A stretch of 64,000 bases of DNA, from NCBI GenBank assembly GCA_017163975.1, contig JAFFSR010000353.1:2608501-2672500 (forward strand), written 5' to 3'. Below, piece by piece: positions 12,201 through 22,440 of the stretch. Under the pieces are notes generated by a model that did no database searches, was not told where the DNA came from, and worked only from the letters and a program-made list of their open reading frames with translations. This DNA comes from Anastatus disparis (taxonomy: Eukaryota; Arthropoda; Insecta; Hymenoptera; Eupelmidae). Both the position numbers and the translations under genes were made by a program. The first letter of the stretch is position 1. Each line of letters opens with the position of its first letter.

Positions 12201-13235
12201 TTGACCTGACTATAATCAACAGAAAAAACAGTGGTCTGAGACTTCTTTAAACCTGAAAATAAAAATTTTAGTATTTAAAGTAGGGCAATTCACACAGCTA
12301 TACTTTTCCATTCTCCTTTTTCTTTTTTTTCCATTTTTTTATGTTAAGTGCTACGTGCAAAAACGGAGCACAAATAATTCTTAAAAAAATTGAAAATATG
12401 ATATATAATAATAAAGAATAATGTAAGCGACCCTATAAATTTATTTGCACTTAATTATGTAAGAATAATTGAATAAATAAACAAGCAACATAAGAGATAC
12501 AGATAAAACGTGTTGGCTATGCATTCCCTTGTTACTATTTTGAATGGAATATAAATATTTTTTATTTTAATTTTTTTTTATAATAAAAATATTTTTATGA
12601 AGTATTATTCCATTATTATAACCCCCACTCGATGTCATTGAACTTTTATGACATATCTCTTTACTTTTATTCTGCATCATGTGAGCAGGGCACACACAGT
12701 CTTGCATAATAGAAAGTCGTAGAATAGCTATTATTGGTTATTTAGATTACTTAAGCTCCACTCTGCATATCTATTCTTTATCATCTGATCGCGGCCTAAG
12801 GCTCGAATTCATAGTCGTGACTTGAGTATTCAGTATAACTTGGAACTTAAGTATCATCACTTGAATATCAGCTGTTGCTACAATTAAGTATTATATTTTT
12901 ACCGAAGAGCATCTCATTAATAAAATATGTTTCTTGGAGAAATTATCACAGTCAGTTATAAAATATAAAATCACAAAGATAAGATACTCGTTGATAAAGA
13001 TGTAACACTCGATTGAAGTAAGAGCTGATACTCAAGTAACGATACTTTGGTTCCAAGTTATATTCAACGCTCAAGTCACGTCTATAAATTCGTGCCTAAG
13101 GTTTGGAGTGATAAACGTAACTCAAGTAACGGTTATATCATCTGTCTTTTTTTTTATCATGACAGAGACAAAGACATAATTAGTTTTGAATAACCATCGT
13201 TACTTGAGTTGCGTCTATTGATTTGAGCTTAAGAG
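9278..13235. other. Mirrored flanking DNA of the right arm
   Basis: This repeats the content of 4269-8235 in reverse complement: non-coding DNA, the nested MITEs (outer about 11126-11769, TTAA-type 11217-11598) and the endonuclease remnant (about 11813-12173). No independent gene is seen. Confidence 0.6.
11217..11598. mobile_element. TTAA-type foldback MITE (right-arm copy)
   Basis: The 382-bp mirror of 5909-6290, with TTAA at 11213-11216 and 11599-11602. Confidence 0.8.
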
Positions 13236-13241
13236 GACGCT
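13236..13241. other. Target-site duplication, left of Polinton
   Basis: GACGCT directly precedes the terminal AGTAG. GACGTT follows the right terminus at 35322-35327. Five of six bases match, and 6 bp is the usual Polinton duplication length. Confidence 0.75.
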
Positions 13242-14973
13242 AGTAGAAAGGGGGTCTAAACTCCAGACAGTTGTGACGTCACAGGGGACGAGTATTCACA
13301 CCCCCTGGGGGCAAGTATGCCAGAGTTGGGGCGCGCGTATGCCAGATCGGTCGTCTGAGACGGCGCCTTATCGCTTGGCCTTATCTCGCTTCTCGATAAT
13401 CGGGAATTTCGTAAAAAAATAATAATAAATAATAAATGTTAATAATAAATAAAATAATAAATGAAAAAATGAAAAATGTTAAAATCAGTAAATTATTGAA
13501 AAAATTATTGAAAAAATTAGTAAAATTGAATTTTTAAGAAATAAGGATTTTTTGAGAGTTTGTCACTTGGTGTAATTTTAGAATATTTCAAGTTTTTTTC
13601 TGTTTTTTAATATTTTTGATATATTACCGATTAGTATATTTTTTGAATATTTTTGATATATTACCGATTTGTATATTTTTAATGTTTGTATATTTTTATT
13701 GTATATATTTACCGATTTTCAATATTTTCCTGTATTAATATATTTACGAATTTAAAGAGCGATATTTTACGAGTAAGTGGAAAAAAGTAAAAGAGAAAAA
13801 CCCTGAAAATCAACACTAGATTGTACAAGTGATGTATATATACATATATATATAAGCTTTACAACTGTGTGTGTGTAGATGTGTGTCTATGTAACCAGCT
13901 AGTATTAACGTATAAGCGTGTGTACAACAACGAATGGAGATGTACGAGTGGTGGGGGTAATAGTAGCGCCAGAAATAGAATGGCCCCTGTTAGAGCGAAC
14001 GCTACACTTGTGTGGGTGCATCCGCACCAATAAAACTTGGGATGTTTATATTATGACCTATATTATGCTGCACGACCAGTGCATTCGCTCTCGACTACAT
14101 TGCTTACCCGTTCTCTCTCTCTCTCATCGTTCTCCGTGTCGGAAAAGCCGAAGTACGTTGTACGGCGCCGAAGACTACCGAGACTATGCCCTATAGAATA
14201 CCCAATGACAGTCTTGCCCGGTATCTCCGGCCTTTTATATCGACTTTAACATGCACCTTATGCTTAGATGGTGTATGCGTTACACCAATGTATGAAAATA
14301 CTTCCCTCAATTGATTATTAAAAAAAATATATTGTAATATACGATTCATTTTACATCATATTCCTTTTTTAGATGATAGAAAATTTTAATAATAAATGCT
14401 AATAATAAATAAATATATATCAATGATAATAAATTATTACAAAATTATATTTAAAAATTAGTAAAAATTGAAGAAAAAATTTTTTATTATAAGAATGAAA
14501 TATTAACTTTAGAGAAAAAATGATGGAAGGGTATAGAAATAAATAGAGATATATTGGATTGATACGTTTATTTTTTATAAAATTATTACAACGACGATAC
14601 AAGTATATAAGTTTCGGAGTAATACGACTTTGCAAGTCTTACATGTATTTTTTTATTTTTTTCCGATTAGAGGAGTGCGATCGCCAGCGTTCCCCGAGCT
14701 CGGTGCCTGACCCATCTTTAAGGGTGTCTTGATAACAACTAAGTATGGTAACAAAGTAAAAAAATATTGGAAGTTATTCACATACACATACATACACACG
14801 CACACACAGGCATACACATTACATAATATTTTTTGCTTTAGACACTTGATTGCACTGGGCACATATAATTTCTTTTTTATTTTTTTGTTTCTTTTTTACA
14901 TTCATGATTCGGTTAAATAATATAAGGCTTAATCTATCATTATCCTTTGTATCGGTTGAAAATAACGTACAAA
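13242..14973 (+). repeat. Polinton left terminal inverted repeat
   Basis: Matches 33036-35321 in reverse complement after removing insertions from the right copy. The inner boundary falls inside the protease gene, so the repeat includes the protease 3' end. It carries a GC-rich terminal block with CTGGCATAC-type words, an AG-rich tract and long AT runs. Confidence 0.88.
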
Positions 14974-15382
14974 GCATGTTAAGAGAATAATTATGGGACA
15001 TATAAAACAAAAAATCGACACAATACTGCCCACACACATCAGAATTAAGGTTCTGTAGTTGCTGTATGTTCCACTCGTACACTCGCCAGTTTCTTCTAAG
15101 GCGATCGATGTGATCTGGTACGGTTGGAGGTAATCCATAGCTGTCAAAGTAAGTCCCCTGTCCATCGGAATCGACGTAAATTGCAACCCAATGAGACCCT
15201 GGTTTTGAGCTTTCATCGAGATTAACTACAAGGGCACACGGTTTTTCCCAGATTAGAGGAATCTTGTCTGCAGGAAACACACCCACTGTCTTGGCAGGAA
15301 TCTTTTTGAGACCTTTCAGCACTTGCAACGAGTTTATCACTGATTTTATCGTAGATATTTTCTTTTGTAATATCGTTCTCAC
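14819..15382 (-). CDS. PRO: Polinton adenain/Ulp1-like cysteine protease
   Basis: This is the native copy of the Polinton maturation protease, 187 aa. His in GSHWVAI, Asp in YFDSYG and Cys in VCGQYC are all present, with a Gln-rich segment just before the Cys that can supply the oxyanion-hole Gln. Length fits adenain-like proteases (about 200 aa). The gene lies at the left end of the element, downstream of the capsid genes in reading direction, and its last part lies within the terminal repeat. In the family the enzyme cleaves capsid precursors during assembly. The C-terminal Lys/Asn-rich tail differs slightly from the left-arm copy because of homopolymer changes. The exact start is uncertain. 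Confidence 0.85.
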   Translation of the reverse strand: MRTILQKKISTIKSVINSLQVLKGLKKIPAKTVGVFPADKIPLIWEKPCALVVNLDESSKPGSHWVAIYVDSDGQGTYFDSYGLPPTVPDHIDRLRRNWRVYEWNIQQLQNLNSDVCGQYCVDFLFYMSHNYSLNMLCTLFSTDTKDNDRLSLILFNRIMNVKKKQKNKKEIICAQCNQVSKAKNIM

Positions 15383-15596
15383 CGCTGCTTAAATTTTCAA
15401 TGACAGTAGTGGGGGTAGAGCAGTCGGTTGTCCGTGGTGATTCGTTATCTAGATCTGATTCTTTAATTTTATTATAAATATTGTTGATTTTATTTTTTTC
15501 TTGACTGTCGGACTCGTCTGTTGATTCTTCTTCTTTTTGTATCGGTATATAAATTGTTTTCATGAGCCAGGCTTTTAACTTGTGTACATGAGTCAA
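15222..15596 (-). CDS. Hypothetical Polinton ORF upstream of protease
   Basis: A 124-aa acidic, Ser-rich frame overlapping the protease N-terminus in another register. It has no recognised domain. It may be the original N-terminal part of the protease gene displaced by a frameshift, or a small separate gene. Confidence 0.35.
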   Translation of the reverse strand: MTHVHKLKAWLMKTIYIPIQKEEESTDESDSQEKNKINNIYNKIKESDLDNESPRTTDCSTPTTVIENLSSGENDITKENIYDKISDKLVASAERSQKDSCQDSGCVSCRQDSSNLGKTVCPCS

Positions 15597-15722
15597 AGCA
15601 CAGCTAAAATTTTCTCCTTTTATACCGTGATAGAAACAATAATGATTGCTTGTTCGTGGTTAATTTTTGAAGGAGGGACAGTTGTATTCTTCTAGATTAA
15701 TAATCTGTCGAGAAAGAATTCG

Positions 15723-16037
15723 TTAAAGTAACTCTTGTTTTTGCGCGCCTCGCACGAAAATACGTACTGCGTTCCTAGTGACTTCACGTAGTACATTATA
15801 TACATCGTCTAGATTTGATTCACCGTCGAACCACGCGATCCCGTGATGAAAGCACGATAGGTAGCTGTTTGTTGCTAATAATCCTCTTGTTAATTTTGAA
15901 CAGCTGTAAGGCGGTTTTATCATCCAGTGTGAGACGAAATTACATTCGAATCCGAGAACAGCGATTTCTTTCGGTAAAAAATCTCCGTCTTTGTCGTGAA
16001 ATGCTTGAATGTGAATTATATAATCTATTTTATCCAT
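15723..16037 (-). CDS. Conserved short Polinton-associated protein, probably truncated
   Basis: The 104-aa product begins with a DYIIHIQAFHDKDGDFLPKE-type segment, then a KPPYSCSKL turn and NSYLSCFHHGIAWFDG, and ends VRIFVRGAQKQELL. I recognise this pattern (hydrophobic strand, FxPKE, KPP, HxGIxW, VKG-like strand) from uncharacterised proteins common in insect repeats, often longer. The strand order resembles an RNase H-like fold, but this is a guess. The ORF ends 69 bp before the palindrome boundary at 15654, so it may be cut short. Confidence 0.55.
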   Translation of the reverse strand: MDKIDYIIHIQAFHDKDGDFLPKEIAVLGFECNFVSHWMIKPPYSCSKLTRGLLATNSYLSCFHHGIAWFDGESNLDDVYNVLREVTRNAVRIFVRGAQKQELL

Positions 16038-16163
16038 AATGCTGGCGAAAAGATTACGACTGGACTGTAAAAAGGGTACAAACAGACTGATAGTTCGGAA
16101 AGTTTTTGTGTCATGTTTTCATTTATCCGAAGCGATAATGTAGAGGGGAGGGGAGGAAGATTT

Positions 16164-17473
16164 TTACGAGTTATAATCAACAACGATTTGACGGGCAGCG
16201 TCTATTTCTAATACGTTATCAAACTCTGCATAAACAATACAATTTATAGTTTTCGATAACGCTTTATCAAACCCTACTTCTATTCTAACTGTGCCGTTTT
16301 TTACAAGATTCCAGTGACCGGCAAAGTGCGCTGAAAGATCGTAAGATCGAAAGCGAAAAGACAAAATCCATTTGCGTAATCCTGTCTATCAATATCTGTT
16401 CCCTCGTTCATAAAATGTATCCATGTGCCTGAGAATAATGTATGATATGCATCTATGTATTGAGATGATTTTTCATCAAACTGTGGTTGCAAGGGTTTAC
16501 TCGGTATTTGTTGTCCGTCAACGTAAAGAGACAAAAAGTTTATCGAATAATTTTTAAAATCAAACGGATCAAGTTTTTTGTCTCCGTTGAAGGCTTTGTT
16601 ATCAACAAACCTGATTATAATTCTTTTCGACAGCTGGCCGAGAATAACATTTTCTAAAGATTCCCCCATTATACCGCTGCGCAAGGTAAAGGTTTTTACT
16701 TCTACATGCGTAAGAGGATATTTGGCTGTAGTTGAACTTAGAGCTTTTGCATGAGCAATCATGACGGTCGGGCTTATTTTTACACGACGTACAAGTAAAG
16801 TTGCCTCTATGATATGAACTCCGTAATTATTATCCGAAGCATCCAATAAATAAAAAATATCTTTGGAGCGAACTAGTCTCAAACGCATTTCGACCCCATT
16901 AAGCAGAAATCGATCTTGGTTAAAAACGTCGCAGTGTAAATGTCCTATTAAATCGACGGTCTTATTGTTTGATAAAAAGTTTTGTCTTATTCTTAAGCCT
17001 GTATTTTTTTCTGATCCGGGAAGTTCATCCATTTCACCCGCGGTATCGGTGGCCCATAAAACCGATGTTAAATGCGATTGTTTTGCAGCTGGTCCGTAGT
17101 TTAAGAGAGTTTCGAGATATGCTCTGTAAGGGTATGCGTTATTTGGTGGTGAAACTAATTTATTATTAAAGTATATATCAACCTGATTGAATAGCGAATG
17201 TAAAAAGTTGTTGATTGGTGCTACGAGACCGTCTGTCTCCTTCTTGTACGGTGTCAATTTTACACTCACTTTGAGCATGGTATGCGCTAGATCTAAGTAG
17301 TCCTCGTTTTGTGAATTTACACAGAATTCGATCGGACTTTCGTCGCTCAAAGACGAAACGAGTTTGTAAAATACCCATCTGCTCGATTCTATAGCTGTCT
17401 GTGTAGGAGGTAGCGTGGAAATATCAAGCTCTGTATTGAGACAAGCTTCCGAGTGACTGTGTAAAAAAGACAT
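16164..17473 (-). pseudogene. MCP: Polinton major capsid protein, frameshifted near the C-terminus
   Basis: A 390-aa frame resembles the F54H12.2-like family, the double jelly-roll major capsid protein of Polintons. A conserved N-terminal block (TLPPTQTAIESSRWVFYK) and later segments such as NFLHSLFNQVDIYFNNK and PYRAYLETLLNYG support this. The frame is lost near 16334-16349, where two near-identical 8-bp units (CGATCTTA/CGATCTTT in the gene strand) lie in tandem. The expected C-terminal part continues in another frame to 16164. A slippage duplication is the simplest explanation. The start Met is 2 bp from the stop of the upstream gene, as expected for a compact capsid cluster. Confidence 0.82.
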
Positions 17474-17475
17474 TT

Positions 17476-18015
17476 TTAATCAAATATATCACCAACTTTT
17501 TTTATTTTCTTGTTATTAATTTTCACTCTTTTTTTAATATTACGTTCTTTTTTGTTTGTTTTATTTTTCTTCTTACTTGCACGTTTAACTTTAGTCACTT
17601 TGGAGCGTTTTATTTTCGATTTTGAAGCGATCCGTCGCGCTGCGGAAGTTGGGGAAGACTGTTGATATCGTTTGCGTGTTGATGTTTTATACTTCGATCC
17701 CTCCATCATTTTATTTATTTTATCGGCAGCTTTACGTTTAAGATTTTTTCCCGATTCGTTCATGCGATTCTTAAAAGATTCTTTAAAACTTATATTATTT
17801 TCACCAATATCCCCAAGAATATTAGCGCCTGCGCGCAGAGCTTCCTTACCAACAGCACGAGCACCTTTAGCTAAGAACGGTAATGCACTCCGAAACAATC
17901 CAGAAAACCAAGACCCCAATCCATGGCCACGCATCCGCGGTGCACCAACAAAGACATTTCTTACCCCTCTCCCCTCTCCCACTTGATGTTGATAATATAC
18001 ATCGTGAATGCTCAT
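17476..18015 (-). CDS. Basic, amphipathic capsid-associated Polinton protein
   Basis: This 179-aa product has two parts. Residues about 28-70 contain GLGSWFSGLFRSALPFLAKG and an Ala-rich helix, resembling the Gly-rich amphipathic segments of adenovirus-type minor core/cement proteins. Residues about 90-175 are strongly Lys/Arg-rich and suited to DNA binding. The gene sits between penton and major capsid genes with tiny gaps (10 and 2 bp). Proteins of this type are common in Polintons, and a role in the virion core or in membrane interaction is inferred from composition and position. The frame is intact. Confidence 0.7.
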   Translation of the reverse strand: MSIHDVYYQHQVGEGRGVRNVFVGAPRMRGHGLGSWFSGLFRSALPFLAKGARAVGKEALRAGANILGDIGENNISFKESFKNRMNESGKNLKRKAADKINKMMEGSKYKTSTRKRYQQSSPTSAARRIASKSKIKRSKVTKVKRASKKKNKTNKKERNIKKRVKINNKKIKKVGDIFD

Positions 18016-18025
18016 AATTATTTCT

Positions 18026-18793
18026 TCAATACTCCCTTTTGAAATGTAGTGCTACTGTCACTGTCCCAAACTCGAATGCTATAGGTTTACCGAATTGATC
18101 TCTTATATCAACAATTTGAAATCTATTGTTTAGAAGTGGAACATAATTAACAGGCGTAAATCTTTTGACTATTGTAGATCCAAAATTAAATTTATTTGCT
18201 TCAATATTAACAATTCGTAACAAAGGCGCGTGAGTATCTCCTACTATTGACGGTTCGCAAAGATTAGAGTAAACAAAAAGTTGATCAGGAATAGCTCTTG
18301 ATAGGCTCGCTGGCTGATCACCTACTAGCGTGAGGCCTGTATCGTTTGTCCCTTTTTGTTGCGTTGCATCGTAAACTGCATATGTACCATTTTCAAAACC
18401 TAAAATACGTTTAACGTTATCCGTGAATTCAAACTGCTTTAAATACACAAAACCACCTTTTTCATTGGATGAGAGTTTTTCACGCACTTCGTTTTCGTGA
18501 AATTTAAGTAAACCATCGTTTATAGCATGAATAAGAGTGTGCATAGAGTTATACGTTCCGTGTTGAAATGAATTTACTCCTTTACTTCCTTTATAGTCAG
18601 TTATTATTGTATCTTTAACTTGTAAATGAAGACTCGAGCACGGTATATGAATTTCAGAGATTCCAACAACCCACTTACCTATCAATTGTACTTGATGAGG
18701 TAATCGTGTTGAATAATTTGTAGTAGCGTTGTTTGGAAAATATTTTAAACTACTGTTGCTTGGTAGTACAATGGTAAAATCGTTTTGATTCAT
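18026..18793 (-). CDS. mCP: Polinton minor capsid (penton) protein, intact
   Basis: The 255-aa product shows the typical start of the Polinton minor capsid family: FTIVLPSNSSLKYFPNN, then a TRLPHQVQL..KWVVGISEIHIP block, and ends with a VTVALHFK strand. The family forms a single jelly-roll penton at capsid vertices. Length is normal. The gene starts 3 bp from the end of the integrase gene and is followed closely by the basic capsid-associated gene, so the three likely share a transcript. No frame defect is seen, in contrast to MCP, integrase and ATPase. Confidence 0.85.
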   Translation of the reverse strand: MNQNDFTIVLPSNSSLKYFPNNATTNYSTRLPHQVQLIGKWVVGISEIHIPCSSLHLQVKDTIITDYKGSKGVNSFQHGTYNSMHTLIHAINDGLLKFHENEVREKLSSNEKGGFVYLKQFEFTDNVKRILGFENGTYAVYDATQQKGTNDTGLTLVGDQPASLSRAIPDQLFVYSNLCEPSIVGDTHAPLLRIVNIEANKFNFGSTIVKRFTPVNYVPLLNNRFQIVDIRDQFGKPIAFEFGTVTVALHFKREY

Positions 18794-18795
18794 TA

Positions 18796-19880
18796 TTACA
18801 GTTTTTTCAACTCCGAAGCGGGAACCTAAGAATTGAATTTATCGGGATATCCAACCCAACTTACGTAATACTGTTTTTTCGATCCTTTTCCTTTGCTACC
18901 TAATATCTTATCAATTTTAAACTCTTGCTGCTCTACTCTTTCTTTATCAACGACAACAAGTTCTTCGGGATAAAAAAAACCTTCAATTTCTTCTTCCTGC
19001 AAGTCGTGTAACTCATAAATGAATAAATTCTGTCTTTTTAAAACACGGAATATTTTAAATATTTCTTCACTCCATGATTTAGTTGCACCTTTTTCAAAAA
19101 CGTTTTTTTCTCTACTTATACGTACATACTGTCCAGTTTTGAATCTAGGTTTTTACGAACAGGCTGTCTCTGCTGTGCACGTTCAACTAAATTTTTTCTA
19201 GCTACTCTCGCGTTATAAATAGTCACTGAAGCTGGTGGCATTTTTATAGTCGAATGAGGTGTCTTATTGTATGCGTCAACTATATGTTGCAAGACGTCTA
19301 TATAACGTTTTGTATTTTTGAACGTAAAATATCGATACATACGTTCTTTTAAGGTTCTGTTGAAACGTTCTACAACAGCCGCTTTAACATCAGGATTTGT
19401 AACTACACGATATCTTATATCATTGTCTTTAAGAAATTTTTGTAATGCCCCTCCAACAAATTCTTTTCCACGATCGGTTTGAAGCATAGTAGGATAGCGG
19501 GTTTTGTTGGAGTCTATTATTTTTTTTTAACCTTTAGTAACTTCCTGGCAAGTCTTATCGCGCAAAGGTTGTATCCACACGAATTTACTTAAAACGTCAA
19601 TCACAACGAGTAAATAACCGATGCCGTCATTATAATTTTTTAATGATGTTAATTGTATGAGATCTGCCTCCCATACTTGATCAATAGCGTCAATATCGTA
19701 ATATAAGCGTGAGAATTTTCGACGTATAGTTTTGTGTAAAGTGTATGTATCGTGCTTCGTTAACCATTTTTTAATTTTTTCCGAAGAAAATTTTTTTTTA
19801 TTTACTCTGATTAAATTTCGTGCTCCTGAAAACCCTGCTTCATGTTGTGGATCAAAATATTGTTTTTCTAAAATATCCAT
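18796..19880 (-). pseudogene. INT: Polinton retroviral-type integrase, broken at three points
   Basis: The order of a DDE integrase with a chromodomain is visible. The N-terminal part has a GARNLIRVNKKKFSSEKIKKWL segment, then the first Asp in VWEADLIQL. The second Asp lies in LQTDRGKEF and the Glu in VVERFNRTLKERM. An SH3-like/chromodomain tail follows with YYVSWVGYP. Lesions are an in-frame TAA at 19527-19529, a frameshift near 19120-19150, and a TAG at 18826-18828 where the family has Trp. Such integrases insert the linear element with 6-bp duplications. This copy cannot make a complete enzyme. Confidence 0.85.
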
Positions 19881-19881
19881 T

Positions 19882-20274
19882 TTAAATTAAATTAGTTAAC
19901 CATTTTTTATTCGACTTTGTTGTTGAGGAAAACATGTACTTCTGTTTATTTTTCTTTTTTTCAGAGCTACTGTTGGGACTCTTTCCAGATAAAACTGTGT
20001 TATCTAAAAACGAAAAGAAATTATCACTTTTATCACGTAATTTTGTTGAATCATTAACTTCGCTATCGTCTTTATTAGATGTTATACTATTTTGAAATTT
20101 TATTTTCTTATTCGAAGATTGTTTAACGTTGTTCAATTCCCATAATTCATCATTACCGACAAATTCGCGTGGTGTGTCGATATCTCGAAGTATCTTTGCA
20201 AACTGTTCTCTCCCCACGGCTTTTACTTTTTTTCTATTCCGTAAAGCATCGTTTATTAAATCGATGATATTCAA
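19882..20274 (-). CDS. Hypothetical Polinton protein, 130 aa
   Basis: Begins NIIDLINDALRNRKK and contains GREQFAKILRDIDTP, followed by a Ser/Lys/Asn-rich low-complexity tail. It ends just before the integrase start. I do not recognise a domain. Short polar proteins in this place occur in insect Polintons. It may form the N-terminal part of a longer ancestral protein with the ORF at 20295-20510. Confidence 0.5.
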   Translation of the reverse strand: MNIIDLINDALRNRKKVKAVGREQFAKILRDIDTPREFVGNDELWELNNVKQSSNKKIKFQNSITSNKDDSEVNDSTKLRDKSDNFFSFLDNTVLSGKSPNSSSEKKKNKQKYMFSSTTKSNKKWLTNLI

Positions 20275-20294
20275 ATGTTGAATTTTTTCGCCAT

Positions 20295-20510
20295 CTATAT
20301 GTACAAGACCTTTTTCGTTCCACTTTTACCAATTTTTTTCATTTCATTATCTAATCGGGATAACGTATTACCTACCGTTTGAGTAGATTCCAGTGCAGTC
20401 GATCCTACACTAGTATCAGTAATTTCACGATCGTTATTTTTTTCATTTTCCCTCTGCATTCGTTCAAGTTGTTTTTTAGATAAGAGTATCATTTTCTTTG
20501 CTCTCTTCAT
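20295..20510 (-). CDS. Small basic Polinton protein, 71 aa
   Basis: Starts MKRAKKMILLSKKQLERMQR, continues with Ser/Thr-rich sequence, then a LDNEMKKI helix. The start motif recurs in my memory of Polinton small ORFs, with no known function. The family usually runs into sequence like that at 19882-20274, so a frameshift near 20280 may have split one gene. Confidence 0.5.
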   Translation of the reverse strand: MKRAKKMILLSKKQLERMQRENEKNNDREITDTSVGSTALESTQTVGNTLSRLDNEMKKIGKSGTKKVLYI

Positions 20511-20634
20511 TTTTTTATTTTCTTATTATTAACGAGAACAATGTATCCAGTATAGGCTGTAATAAAAACGGTAAAAAACTCCCTCCCGTTTGAACTATGG
20601 TACGTTTTTTTACTTTCCAAGAATTTTTACTTTT

Positions 20635-20859
20635 TTAAGCTAATTTTCTTAAAATATTTTTATGTTTTTTTAATTTATTTTTCTCACACTCTTTTAAATT
20701 GACAGTACCTTTGAGTACATTTAACGCGCACTCACAAATGTGATTTATTAATTTTTTATCTGCTGAACGCAGCAATGCAACGCGCTGATTTTTATCCGAA
20801 TGTCTTAGCGCCTGCAAGAGGGCAACATACTTTTTTTCAAACGGAGAGTTCCGTAGCAA
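20635..20859 (-). CDS. Small helical Polinton protein, 74 aa
   Basis: Sequence features are FEKKYVALLQALRHSDKNQR, then LLRSADKKLINHICECALNVLKG and a Lys-rich end, LKKHKNILRKLA. This arrangement is common in small ORFs of animal Polintons. It is predicted to be all-helical and basic. Function is unknown. The Met used may be internal, since the family often has a few more residues upstream. Confidence 0.6.
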   Translation of the reverse strand: MLRNSPFEKKYVALLQALRHSDKNQRVALLRSADKKLINHICECALNVLKGTVNLKECEKNKLKKHKNILRKLA

Positions 20860-20949
20860 ACGTCGATCTCACCGACTACTTTGGGGAGTGTCTTTCTCCA
20901 TAGTCCGATCTAAACTGAATCGCTACGACGTGTGATAAAGCTTTTATTG

Positions 20950-21704
20950 TCAAAGATTTAATACGTATGCGCTATGACTATATTTAGGTAAGTAAACGTA
21001 TTGATACTCATCGTCCGGAAATATACTTGTTCGAAATCTAACTTCATCTAAAGTATCTTGCTTACAATCAATCATTAAATATCCAAAACCTTGAGCCGTT
21101 GCATCCTGATACGCTTCTTGTAAAAATTTTGAATCTTCGGGGTATATTTGTCTTGCTAAATGTTGAATCTGCGCACGGTCTCGCGGATTTTTAAATAAAA
21201 TTATGTACGAAGAATTTAAACTTATATCTCGAGAATGAGTACCTTTGTGAAAGATGTTTTTTGTAAGAAACAATACGCTGATATTTTTATGGTGACTGCC
21301 TTTGGTAAATAAGTCGACAACTATATGATTCGACGATTCGCGCATCAAATCATCGATGATTAAAAGTTTTTTCAAGTGCCTTTGGTAAATAAGTCGACAA
21401 CTATATGATTCGACGATTCGCGCATCAAATCATCGATGATTAAAAGTTTTTTCAAGTAAGGATCGTTTGAGTAATCTTCTGGTTTAGGCAGTCCCTCGCG
21501 AAATTCAATTTTGTTTCCGTCTTTAATAAATTCGTCGTTTTTATATCCGTCTTGCCACTCGGCGTAATAAAATAAAATTCAATCCATGCTAGCATCCATC
21601 ATTTCTTCACGAAATTTTAATAATTTCTTAACAAAAGTGGTTTTTCCGCTACCAGTAGGACCTGCCAGCAAACAAGTAAAGGGATGACGCCACAAAGTGT
21701 TCAT
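20950..21704 (-). pseudogene. ATP: Polinton DNA-packaging ATPase (FtsK/HerA type), broken
   Basis: The first exon-like part (from Met at 21704) has Walker A, GPTGSGKT, after TCLLA. The second part carries Walker B, LLIIDDL, and downstream LTKNIFHKG and NSSYIILFKNPRD blocks. Two lesions separate them: a TGA at 21579-21581 and an exact 80-bp tandem duplication (21297-21376 and 21377-21456), which shifts the frame. In the family the ATPase pumps DNA into capsids. This copy is dead. Confidence 0.85.
21297..21456. repeat. 80-bp exact tandem duplication in ATPase gene
   Basis: Unit 21297-21376 is repeated without change at 21377-21456. Because 80 is not a multiple of three, it breaks the ATPase frame. 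Perfect identity suggests a recent event or an assembly error. Confidence 0.95.
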
Positions 21705-22160
21705 GTTTGTTACTGACAAATATTTTAATAAAATAATATATATACAATTATAATAATCAATCAGCGTCTCTGTAAGCCTTATAGTGTGGAGCCTCCGCGG
21801 GCGGCACGCTGAAACTGCTAGCGGTGAAATAAGAAAGCTAGTCGCGGGTTCGTAAGGCTGACAACCGCGCGCGTATCAGCCGAGTAAGCGGGCGGCTCAA
21901 ACAGCAAGCTAGATACGATAAGGCTTACGAGCGCGCATGCGTCTACTAGCTGTACGAGCTACGGCACACGACCAGCGCTGTTTGAAGCTATTCGATACGC
22001 TTGGGACTCCAGCGTTGTCTCTTTACGGCTCAAATTGCGTTACTAACAGCTCTAGTTTATAACTTGTAGTTTACCACCCTACTAGCTGCGGGAGATAAGT
22101 TAAAATTTATAGTTCACGAGTTGTCAAAATAAGTAGCCGAAAAAATAAAAAATGTGTTGT
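21705..22160. promoter_or_regulatory. GC-richer intergenic block upstream of ATPase
   Basis: This stretch is much richer in G+C than its surroundings. It repeats the word TAAGCCTTA or its complement (near 21775, 21872 and 21920) and CTAGC words. Its place at the start of the minus-strand gene cluster suggests promoter or origin-like function. No TATA box was assigned. Confidence 0.3.
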
Positions 22161-22164
22161 GGTT

Positions 22165-22440
22165 TAATACATTTATTTTTTGATAAAAATTATTACAATT
22201 ATGGCAGTTTCAAAACTACACAGAATACGGTTTTACACACTAATACAAATATGAAATTATAAACTAAATGATACACACAAAAACTTTATTTATCGAATAA
22301 CTAATGTTACATTTATTTTTATAAAATTATTACAATTATATAAATTTCAATGCGCGCAGAATACAATTTTTACACACACTAATACAAATATAAAATTATA
22401 AAATAAATATTACACACAAAACTTTAATATCGATTATACT
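22165..22440. repeat. Two diverged tandem copies, about 135 bp
   Basis: Copies around 22165-22290 and 22305-22430 share the order TTTATTTTT..ATAAAATTATTACAATTAT, a CAGAATAC block and CACACTAATACAAATAT. Similar words occur in the terminal repeat near 14566, so this may be internal terminal-repeat-like DNA. Confidence 0.5.

Larger units (their letters stand above)
8904..15654 (-). repeat. Right arm of 6.75-kb inverted repeat
   Basis: Reverse complement of 1857-8609. It contains the same flanking DNA (8904-13241) and then the true left end of the Polinton (13242-15654). The match ends inside the Polinton, between the protease region and the short ORF at 15723-16037. Confidence 0.92.
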
